Assembly (NCBI GenBank): GCA_022791735.1
Contig: JAAVZQ010000035.1
Span: 1 to 14,590, forward strand
From: Clostridia bacterium
Lineage (GTDB): Bacteria; Bacillota; Clostridia; TANB77; CAG-508
Direction of reading: 5' to 3'
DNA length: 14,590 bases
The translations under genes were made by a program, and so were the position numbers. Positions within the stretch are counted from its first letter, which is position 1. Every line of letters begins with the position of its first letter. Shown piece by piece: positions 7,174 to 14,590 of the stretch. The notes under the pieces were generated by a model. The model ran no database searches and was not told the origin of the DNA. It saw nothing but the letters and a program-made list of their open reading frames with translations.

Positions 7174-8560
7174 TTAGCCTCTCTACAATTTCTTTAAAAT
7201 TCATACTATTTGAAGCTTTAACTAAAATACAATCTCCCTCTTTCATTAATTCATTCGCTTTTTTTACTGCTTCCTCATTTGTATCACACATAAATACATT
7301 ATATTTATCCATACCTAGCATTATTGCTTTATTTGCAATATACCTTGCACTGTCTCCTACTGTAATTAATATATCAATTTTGTTATGGTATACTTCTTCT
7401 CCAACTTTATTATGCATCTCTTCTGTAAAATCTCCAAGTTCTCCCATATTACCTAATATTGCAATCTTTTTGTCTGAACTTACATTACTCAAATATTGAA
7501 GTGCAGCTTTCATAGAGTCATAGTTTGCATTATAGCTATCATTTATAATTTTAGTCCCTTTTTTTCCATCCACGATTTCCATTCTATTTTTTGTAAGTTC
7601 AAATTCACTTATTCCTTCAAGTATTTTTTCAGCAGGAATGTTATTTTGAATTCCCACAGCTATCGCACATAATGCATTTATCACAAAATGATTTCCTCCG
7701 CACGTTTATTTTTGCATTATATATTTCATCGTATATCTTTACTTCAAATTTACTACCGTCTTCACCTAAGTCTATATTTTTTGCCATTACATCACTTTCA
7801 TTTTCTATTCCAAAAGTTATAATTTTTCTTGTTCCCTTGTTTTCTAAATACCAATTATGTAACATATCATTATCATTATTTATGACTAATGGTGCATTTT
7901 CTGCCATACCCTCAAGCATTTCAAGTTTTGCTTTTAAAATATTTTCTCTTGAACCTAAATTGCCTATGTGTGCTGTTCCAACATTAGTTATAACGCCTAT
8001 TGTAGGCCTAGCAATCTTGGCTAACCTGCTTATTTCTCCTAAATGGTTCATTCCCATCTCAATTACTGCTGCATCTTCATCTTTAATGCTTAGAACTGTA
8101 AGCGGAAGTCCTATTCCATTATTATAATTCCCTTTAGTTTTCAATGTTTTGTATTTTTTTGACATTACACTTGCAATTAAATCTTTTGTACTAGTTTTTC
8201 CGTACACTTCCTGTAACTCCTACAACTGGTATCTCATACATATTCCTCTTAAATTCCGCAATTTTTTTAAGTGCCTCTCTTGTTTTTTCTACTTTAAGTA
8301 TCACTCTATCTTTATATTTTTTTAAAAATTCATTTGGAATATCTACTTCTTGTAATATGCATACTTTTGCTCCATTCTCTAGTGCTTTTTCATAAAAAGT
8401 ATTTCCATCAACTTTTTCACCTTTTACTCCGAAGATATACATCTCCTACTTCTATTTCTCTAGTATCTTTTTTAAAATCTCCTAAGATTGTATTTTCACT
8501 TCCACATAAAAGTTTAGCATTTGTTACATTTATAAAATCTCTAACACTTATATTTCTCAT
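7163..8560 (-). CDS. murF: UDP-N-acetylmuramoyl-tripeptide--D-alanyl-D-alanine ligase, three CGG +1 recoding sites
   Basis: MurF attaches the D-Ala-D-Ala made by Ddl to UDP-MurNAc-tripeptide in the cytoplasm, the last soluble step of peptidoglycan precursor synthesis. The protein is about 464 aa after three one-base skips, normal for the family. In order: N-terminal domain with KKDTREIEVGDVYLGVKGEK-like sequence; central ATP-binding loop VVGVTGSVGKTSTK (G120 recoded); GNYNNGIGLPL; AVIEMGMNHLGEI; INNDND; NVGGNHFVINALCAIA (G287 recoded); and the C-terminal INDSYNANYDSMKAAL. ATG (8558-8560) follows AAAGGAATGTG. A downstream ATG at 8442 lies in another frame and would start inside the first domain. 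Unshifted translation ends after 47 residues. It precedes ddl on the same strand. Confidence 0.95.
7698..7700 (-). other. CGG +1 recoding site in MurF (Gly287)
   Basis: GTG CGG AGG becomes GTG-(C)-GGA-GGA, giving INVGGNHFVINALCA, the Mur ligase G-x-HN/F-x-x-NA-x-A segment. Unshifted reading continues only to 7641. Confidence 0.93.
8200..8202 (-). other. CGG +1 recoding site in the MurF ATP-binding loop (Gly120)
   Basis: GTA CGG AAA AAC TAG becomes GTA-(C)-GGA-AAA-ACT. The restored GVTGSVGKTSTK is the Mur ligase P-loop (G-x-TG-x-x-GKT-x-T), and the recoded glycine directly precedes the catalytic lysine. Reading CGG as arginine without a shift gives a stop two codons later. Confidence 0.96.
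8429..8431 (-). other. CGG +1 recoding site in MurF (Gly44)
   Basis: TAT CTT CGG AGT AAA AGG TGA becomes CTT-(C)-GGA-GTA-AAA, giving GDVYLGVKGEKVDGNTF, the N-terminal GD-x-F-x-A/G-x-KGE-x-x-DG motif. This joins the ATG at 8560 to the remainder. Confidence 0.92.
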
Positions 8561-8606
8561 ATTTAATCACATTCCTTTTTCAACCTTTGCCTCTATATCT
8601 ATTACT

Positions 8607-8633
8607 ATTATATCTTCGTCTATTTTATCACAA
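8607..8633 (-). promoter_or_regulatory. possible promoter of the murF-ddl unit
   Basis: TATAAT (8607-8612) is perfect. The best -35 match, TTGTGA (8628-8633), is spaced by only 15 bases, so this is weaker support than for the other promoters. It lies between the rpoC terminator and murF, where a new transcript must begin if termination is efficient. Confidence 0.45.
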
Positions 8634-8642
8634 ATTTGAAGC

Positions 8643-8678
8643 AAAAAAAAGTAGTACAATTGATTTTGTACTACTTTT
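8643..8678 (-). terminator. Rho-independent terminator of the rpoBC operon
   Basis: A perfect 13-bp stem (8647-8659 and 8666-8678) closes a six-base loop, starting six bases after the rpoC stop. On the minus strand it runs into eight consecutive T. Confidence 0.93.
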
Positions 8679-8684
8679 AACATA

Positions 8685-11600
8685 TTATCCAACTAAATTA
8701 CTTTCTTCAGTTGCTGTGTTATAACTCTCTTCCTCTGTATTTATCTTAACTGACTTATATCTTGGAAGTCCTGTTCCTGCTGGTATAAGTTTACCGATAA
8801 TTACGTTTTCTTTTAGTCCAATTAATGGATCCTCTTTTCCTTTTATTGCAGCTTCTGTTAATACCTTTGTTGTCTCTTGGAATGATGCTGCAGACAAGAA
8901 ACTTTCTGTTGCAAGAGATGCCTTAGTAATTCCCAATAATGCTCTTGTACCTTTTGCTGGTCTTTTGCCTTCTTCTACTGCTCTATTGTTTATTTCTTCG
9001 AATTCATACATATCAACAAGTGCACCCGCAAAAAGTTCTGTGTCTCCTGGATCTTGAACTTTTATTCTCTTAAGCATTTGTCTACCAATTACTTCAATGT
9101 GTTTATCATTGATGTCAACACCTTGGTTTCTATATACTTTTTGAACTTCTTGTGTTAAATATCTATATACTCCTTCTGCTCCGTTTATAGCAAGGATTTC
9201 GCTTGGATTTACAGAACCCTCAATTAATTGTGTTCCTGGTTCTATTTTGTCTCCTTCTTTTACTCTTAGTTTTGCTCCATAAGGAACTAAATAAGTTTTT
9301 GCCTCTTCTTTTCCTTTTACTATAATTTCTTTCTTGTTTTCTTCTTCTTTTATTTTAACTGTTCCTGCTATTTCTGAAATCATTGCAAGTCCCTTTGGAC
9401 GTCTTGCTTCAAATAACTCCTCAACTCTTGGAAGACCTTGTGTAATATCTCCTCCTGCGACACCTCCCATGTGGAATGTACGCATTGTAAGCTGTGTACC
9501 AGGTTCTCCGATTGATTGAGCCGCAATTATTCCAACTGCTTCACCAATATTTACTTTTGAACGTGTTGCAAGTCCCATACCATAGCACTTACTGCACACA
9601 CCATGTTTTGTTCTACATGTAAGTGATGAACGAACCTCTACTTCTGTTATTCCTGCGTCAACTATTTTCTTTGCTATATCTCCATCAATCATTGTATCTT
9701 TATCTACAATTACTTTTTTAGTCTTTGGATCAATGATATCATTTAATGCATATCTTCCTTCAAGTCTTTCTTCTAACTTCTCTATTATTTGGTTACCATC
9801 TTTGATATCTGAAATTAGTATTCCCTCATGTGTTCCGCAATCTTCTTCTCTTACTATAATATCTTGACTTACATCTACTAATCTTCTTGTTAAATATCCA
9901 GAGTCTGCTGTTCTTAAGGCTGTATCTGCTAAACCTTTTCTAGCACCGTGTGAAGATATGAAGTACTCTAGTGCATCTAGTCCCTCTCTAAAGCATGATT
10001 TGATTGGAATTTCTACTGTTTTACCTGATGTATTTGCCATAAGTCCACGCATACCTGCGATTTGTCTTAACTGGTTCATATTTCCGTCTTGCTCCAGATT
10101 GAGCCATCATGTATATTGGGTTTAATTCATCAAAATTATCTTTCATAGCTTCTGTTACATAATCTGTAACTTTTTCCCATATTTTGATTGTAGATTGATA
10201 TCTTTCTTCGTTTGTTATAAGTCCACGTTTGTATTGTTTCATGACATTATCTACATCTAACTCTGCTTTTTCTAGTATTTCTGCTTTAGCTTCTGGAACG
10301 CTTACATCAGCAACTGAAACTGTAATAGCTCCTTTAGTTGAATATTTATATCCTATAGATTTAATATAATCTAATACTTCTGCAGTTACTTCAAACCCAT
10401 GCTTATTAATACATTTTGCAACAATACCACCTAAGTTTTTCTTGATAACTGGGAAATCTATTTCTAATTTTAATAAATTTTCTTTTTTACTTCTATCTAC
10501 AAAACCTAAGTCTTGTGGTATACCTTGATTATATATTAATCTTCCAACTGTTGTTTCTACTTTTTGAGTAATAACTTCTCCATCTATTTCTGCACTTCTT
10601 CTTATATTGATTTTTGCATGTAATTCTAAGTCTCCATTTTGATATGCAAGTAATGCTTCTTCATCGTCTTTGAAGTACATTCCTTCTCCTCTTTCACCAT
10701 CAACTTGCATTGTTAAGTAATAACTTCCAAGTATCATATCCTGTGTTGGAACTGTTACTGGTTTTCCGGTCTTGTGGTTTAAGTAGGTTATTTACTGAAA
10801 GCATTAAATATCTTGCTTCTGCTTGTGCTTCTGGAGATAATGGAACGTGTACAGCCATTTGGTCTCCATCGAAGTCAGCATTAAATGCTGTACAAACTAA
10901 TGGATGAAGTTTTATTGCTCTACCCTCAACAAGTACTGGCTCAAATGCTTGAATTCCAAGTCTGTGAAGTGTTGGAGCACGGTTTAATAGTACTGGATGA
11001 TCTTTTATAACTTCTTCTAATATGTCCCATACTTCTGGTCTTAATCTTTCTACCATTCTTTTAGCATTTTTAATATTATGTGCTAATCCTCTTTTTACAA
11101 GCTTTTTCATAACAAATGGTTTAAATAGCTCTACTGCCATTTCTTTTGGAAGTCCACATTGATACATCTTAAGTTCTGGACCAACTACTATAACTGAACG
11201 TCCAGAATAGTCAACTCTCTTTCCAAGTAAGTTTTGTCTAAATCTACCTTGTTTTCCTTTAAGCATATCAGAAAGTGATTTTAATGCTCTGTTTCCAGCT
11301 CCTGTAACTGGTCTTCCACGTCTACCATTATCTATTAATGCATCTACTGATTCTTGTAACATTCTCTTTTCATTTCTTACAATTATTTCAGGTGCACCAA
11401 GTTCTAACAATCTTCTTAATCTGTTATTTCTGTTTATTACTCTTCTATATAGGTCATTTAAGTCTGATGTAGCAAACCTTCCACCATCTAATTGTACCAT
11501 TGGTCTAATATCTGGTGGGATTACAGGAATAACGTTCATTATAGTCCATTCTGGTCTATTTCCTGACAATCTAAATGATTCTACTGTATCTAATCTTTTT

Positions 11601-12223
11601 GCAAGTTTTAATCTTTTTTGTTCACTAGATTTTTCAATTTCCTTACTTATTTTTTCTGATAATTTATCTAAGTCTATTTCTTCTAAAAGTTTTCTAAGAG
11701 CTGATGCTCCCATCTCTGCTTTAAATGTTCCTCTTCCATATTTTTCTATTGCTTCACCATATTCTTTTTCTGTTAATACTTGACCTTTTATAAGTCCTGA
11801 TGTTCCTTTATCTGTTACGATATATGAAGCAAAATATATTACTTTTTCTACACTTCTTGGTGAAATGTCAAGTAATAATCCTATTCTACTAGGAATTCCT
11901 TTAAAGTACCAAATATGTGCAACTGGAGCTGCAAGTTCGATGTGTCCCATTCTCTCTCTTCTAACTTTTGCTTTTGTAACTTCTACTCCACATCTGTCAC
12001 ATACTATTCCTTTATATCTAACTCTTTTATACTTACCACAGTGACATTCCCAGTCTTTTACTGGTCCAAATATTCTCTCACAAAATAATCCATCTTTTTC
12101 TGGTTTCAATGTTCTGTAATTTATTGTTTCAGGCTTTTTTACTTCGCCTTTTGACCATTCTCTGATTTTTTCATCAGATGCAAGCCCTATTTTCAATTTA
12201 TCAAACAATTCTAATTCGTCCAC
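8685..12223 (-). CDS. rpoC: DNA-directed RNA polymerase beta' subunit, two CGG +1 recoding sites
   Basis: RpoC is an essential part of the RNA polymerase core and carries the catalytic magnesium. After two one-base skips the protein is about 1178 aa, a normal Clostridia length. It has the N-terminal zinc site (CHCGKY...CDRCGVEV), clamp and rudder region (RVDYSGRSVIVVGP), active-site NADFDGD (residues about 448-454), bridge helix and trigger loop region (MNQLRQIAGMRGLM through MRTFHMGGVAGGD), and second zinc site (DCGT...CRTKHGVCSKCYG). The start is GTG (12221-12223), nine bases after a run of six G; the ATG-like alternatives do not fit. Unshifted translation ends at 507 aa, just after the catalytic loop, and could not work. 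It follows rpoB by 114 bases. Confidence 0.97.
10084..10086 (-). other. CGG +1 recoding site in RpoC (Gly713)
   Basis: AGA CGG AAA becomes AGA-(C)-GGA-AAT-ATG. This restores YMMAQSGARGNMNQLRQIAG, one of the most conserved RpoC segments, just before the bridge helix. Unshifted reading gives ARRKYEPVK and soon ends. Confidence 0.96.
10766..10768 (-). other. CGG +1 recoding site in RpoC (Gly486)
   Basis: GAC CGG AAA becomes GAC-(C)-GGA-AAA, restoring NLLKPQDGKPVTVPTQDM, followed by ILGSYYLT, an almost invariant RpoC stretch. Unshifted reading gives QDRKTSNSSNTGYDT and ends at 10700. Confidence 0.96.
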
Positions 12224-12232
12224 TTAAATTAG

Positions 12233-12238
12233 CCCCCC
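12233..12238 (-). promoter_or_regulatory. ribosome binding site of rpoC
   Basis: A run of six G lies nine bases before the GTG start codon. It is the only Shine-Dalgarno-like purine run near the start and decides for GTG at 12223. Confidence 0.65.
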
Positions 12239-12240
12239 AA

Positions 12241-12334
12241 AATATAAAACTTTTTCCAACGCCTAAGTTTAAAGTTTTATACACTGCTCGAACAATATCT
12301 TTCTGTTTTACTTTAAACTTTGGCGTTTTATATT
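12241..12334 (-). repeat. large imperfect hairpin between rpoB and rpoC
   Basis: Arms 12241-12250 plus 12261-12274 pair with 12311-12334: 23 of 24 positions match, with one mismatch and a ten-base bulge at 12251-12260, around a 36-base loop. In the mRNA it begins four bases after the rpoB stop codon and ends just before the rpoC ribosome binding site. There is no T run, so it is not an ordinary terminator. An RNase III processing site, a mild attenuator or a small palindromic insertion would all fit. Confidence 0.65.
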
Positions 12335-12337
12335 CAA

Positions 12338-14590
12338 TTAAGTTAAATCTTCATCATTATCAATGTTGTCTTCTGCTAAGTCACTATCAAATAGTTCTTC
12401 ATCGTCTAGTAATTCGTCATCTAGTAATTCATCTGGTATATCATCTGGCAACTCATCACTATATATGTCTTTATCTTCTTCACTTTCTTCTTCAAAACCG
12501 TCTTCAAGTTCTGATGCTATCGTCTCAAGTTTTTCTTTGTCGCCTTCTCTTTCTAAATTAAAGTCAATTCCTTCGTCTATATTTTCTTTAAGTTCTAATT
12601 CTTTGCCTTCGTTTGAATATAGTCTTACATCTAGTCCTAAACTTTGTAGTTCTTTTATAAGTACTTTAAATCCTGCTGGTACTCCTGGTTCTGGAATATT
12701 TTCACCTTTAACTATTGCTTCATAAGTCTTAATTCTTCCTACTACATCATCTGATTTTACTGTAAGCATTTCTTGCAATGTATGTGATGCACCATAAGCT
12801 TCTAGTGCCCAAACTTCCATCTCTCCAAATCTCTGTCCACCAAATTGTGCTTTTCCTCCTAAAGGTTGTTGTGTAACTAATGAGTATGGTCCAGTTGAAC
12901 GAGCATGTATCTTGTCGTCTACTAAGTGGTGAAGTTTTAACATATACATAACTCCAACTGTGATTGGTTTATCAAATGCATCTCCTGTTCTTCCATCATA
13001 AAGTATTGTTTTTCCATTTGGAGCTGCTCCAGATTCTTCAAGTAGTTTAACAATTTCCTCTTCTGTTGCACCATCAAATACTGGTGTTGCAACTTTAAAT
13101 CCTAGAGCTCTTGCTGCACCTCCTAAGTGTACCTCTAAAACCTGACCTAAGTTCATACGTGATGGAACACCTAATGGGTTTAATACTACATCTACTGGAG
13201 TTCCGTCTGGCATAAATGGCATATCTTCAACTGGCAATATTCTTGATACTACACCTTTGTTTCCATGACGTCCAGCCATTTTGTCTCCAACTGATATTTT
13301 TCTTTTTTGTGCTATATAGCATCTAATTACTTGACTTACACCTGGGCCTAATTCATCGGAATTATCTCTTGTAAATACTTTTACATCAACTATTGTTCCT
13401 GATTCTCCATGTGGTACACGAAGTGATGTATCTCTTACTTCTCTAGCTTTTTCCCCAAAGATAGCACGTAATAATCTTTCTTCTGCTGTTAGTTCTGTTT
13501 CTCCCTTTGGAGTAACTTTTCCAACTAATATATCTCCTGGTCTTACTTCTGCACCAATTCTTATAATTCCATTTTCATCAAGGTCTTTAAGTCCGTCTTC
13601 ACCAACATTTGGTATATCCCTTGTTATTTCTTCTGGACCAAGTTTTGTATCACGACAATCACATTCATATTCTTCAATATGGATTGATGTATAAACATCT
13701 TCTTTTACTAATCTTTCACTTAAAAGAATAGCATCCTCATAGTTATAACCTTCCCAAGTTGTAAATGCTATGATAACGTTTTTACCAAGTGCCATTTCTC
13801 CTTTATCAGTAGAAGGCCCATCTGCAATAACATCTCCTGCTTTAACCTTTTCACCTTTTACAACAATTGGTTTTTGGTTTATACATGTTCCACCGTTTGT
13901 TCTCTTGAACTTACGTAGTTTATATGTTTCTATGTTACCTTTGTTTGTTTCTATTGTAATTTCATCACCTGTAACTTTTTTGATAACACCATCTGATTTT
14001 GCAAGTATCATTATTCCTGAATCTTTAGCTGCTTTATATTCAATTCCTGTTCCTACTATTGGTGAATCTGTAATCATAAGTGGAACTGCCTGACGTTGCA
14101 TGTTTGCACCCATAAGTGCACGGTTTGCATCATCATGCTCTAAGAATGGTATCATTGCTGCACCAACTGAAACTAATTGCTTTGGAGATACATCCATGTA
14201 GTTTACTTGGTCAGCTGATACTTCTGTTACTTCATCTAAGTATCTAACTTTTATTTTCTTATTTATGAATTTTCCATCTTTTCCAATTGGCTCATTTGCT
14301 TGTGCAATAATATGTCCATCCTCATCATATGCTGCCATATATACTATTTCGTCTGTAACTTTGTGAGTTTCTGGATCTATTTTTCTATATGGTGTTTCAA
14401 TAAATCCATATTCGTTTATTATAGCAAATGAAGATAATGCTGAGATTAGTCCTATGTTTGGTCCTTCTGGTGATTCTATTGGGCATAATCTTCCATAATG
14501 GGTATAATGTACGTCTCTAACCTCGAAGCCTGCTCTTTCCCTTGAAAGTCCTCCTGGTCCTAATGCTGAAATTCTTCTTTTATGTGTTAG
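12338..14590 (-). CDS. rpoB: DNA-directed RNA polymerase beta subunit, 3' part
   Basis: The last 750 residues are present; the 5' end lies beyond the right edge. The fragment begins inside the rifampicin-binding region (LTHKRRISALGPGGLSRERAG, then RDVHYTHYGRLCPIESPEGPNIGL). It continues through GKNVIIAFTTWEGYNYEDAI, the REVRDTSLRVPHGE and KISVGDKMAGRHGNKG segments, and the C-terminal GGKAQFGGQRFGEMEVWALEAYGA. RpoB forms the other half of the polymerase cleft. The tail beyond the conserved core is long and very acidic (roughly the last 65 residues, Asp/Glu with Leu). No in-frame CGG occurs in this part. Arginine is written CGT and AGA, for example in AGRHGNKG. Confidence 0.97.
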   Translation of the reverse strand, partial: LTHKRRISALGPGGLSRERAGFEVRDVHYTHYGRLCPIESPEGPNIGLISALSSFAIINEYGFIETPYRKIDPETHKVTDEIVYMAAYDEDGHIIAQANEPIGKDGKFINKKIKVRYLDEVTEVSADQVNYMDVSPKQLVSVGAAMIPFLEHDDANRALMGANMQRQAVPLMITDSPIVGTGIEYKAAKDSGIMILAKSDGVIKKVTGDEITIETNKGNIETYKLRKFKRTNGGTCINQKPIVVKGEKVKAGDVIADGPSTDKGEMALGKNVIIAFTTWEGYNYEDAILLSERLVKEDVYTSIHIEEYECDCRDTKLGPEEITRDIPNVGEDGLKDLDENGIIRIGAEVRPGDILVGKVTPKGETELTAEERLLRAIFGEKAREVRDTSLRVPHGESGTIVDVKVFTRDNSDELGPGVSQVIRCYIAQKRKISVGDKMAGRHGNKGVVSRILPVEDMPFMPDGTPVDVVLNPLGVPSRMNLGQVLEVHLGGAARALGFKVATPVFDGATEEEIVKLLEESGAAPNGKTILYDGRTGDAFDKPITVGVMYMLKLHHLVDDKIHARSTGPYSLVTQQPLGGKAQFGGQRFGEMEVWALEAYGASHTLQEMLTVKSDDVVGRIKTYEAIVKGENIPEPGVPAGFKVLIKELQSLGLDVRLYSNEGKELELKENIDEGIDFNLEREGDKEKLETIASELEDGFEEESEEDKDIYSDELPDDIPDELLDDELLDDEELFDSDLAEDNIDNDEDLT

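Noticed and set aside
8191..8442. Separate short genes such as one starting MYIFGVKGEK at 8442, or MNQLRQIAG at 10079
   Set aside because: These apparent starts are internal methionines inside conserved MurF and RpoC segments, with no ribosome binding sites; they are the downstream frames of recoded genes.
648..10768. Thirteen random sequencing or assembly insertions of a C
   Set aside because: Random insertions would fall in any phase and context and often in homopolymers. All 13 create a zero-frame CGG exactly at a glycine codon boundary, while no out-of-phase insertion is seen. Reads should still be checked.
143..12223. Pseudogene decay of rpoC, murF, ddl, traG and the ATPase
   Set aside because: The genes include essential ones, have no internal stops or deletions other than these shifts, keep catalytic motifs on both sides, and share one lesion type.
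153..14093. Plus-strand open frames throughout the window
   Set aside because: They are antisense shadows of the minus-strand genes, have low-complexity composition, and lack ribosome binding sites and family similarity.

Overview
This is an AT-rich window of about 14.6 kb. Every convincing gene reads on the minus strand, so transcription runs from right to left. RpoB/RpoC type, the MurF-Ddl pair, a CD1115-like VirD4 coupling protein and near-consensus sigma-A promoters point to a low-GC Firmicute, probably an uncultured gut-type Clostridia member. The lineage is inferred from gene content only.

Layout in transcription order: rpoB (5' end off the right edge), a 114-bp gap with a large hairpin, and rpoC with a strong terminator. 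Next come murF, ddl and a CbpA/DnaJ-like gene; each of the two gaps after murF and ddl holds a copy of one structured hairpin motif. A consensus promoter then drives two unknown small genes, a VirD4/TraG-like coupling ATPase and a TfoX-N-domain protein, closed by a terminator. Last is an AAA/DUF4143 ATPase with its own consensus promoter, and at the left edge a possible remnant of a pilin-like membrane protein.

The main discovery is a decoding anomaly. Five genes (rpoC, murF, ddl, traG-like, DUF4143 ATPase) look broken into pieces, but all 13 breaks are identical. The upstream frame reaches an in-frame CGG codon, and the family-expected protein resumes one base later, so CGGN is read as one glycine. 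Several of these glycines are family-invariant, including Walker A glycines of MurF and TraG, GEDG of Ddl, and two RpoC sites. I found no in-frame CGG that is read as arginine, while about 23 out-of-frame CGG triplets in the same genes cause no shift. After skipping one base per site, all five genes have lengths divisible by three and normal termini. The best reading is that CGG has no ordinary arginine tRNA here and CGGN is decoded by +1 recoding, either by a tRNA-Gly with an enlarged anticodon loop reading four bases or by out-of-frame A-site decoding. The deciding tRNA genes lie outside the window.

Core cell-wall and transcription genes and a conjugation-type gene all share the feature, so it looks like a property of the cell's translation system and not decay of a mobile island.
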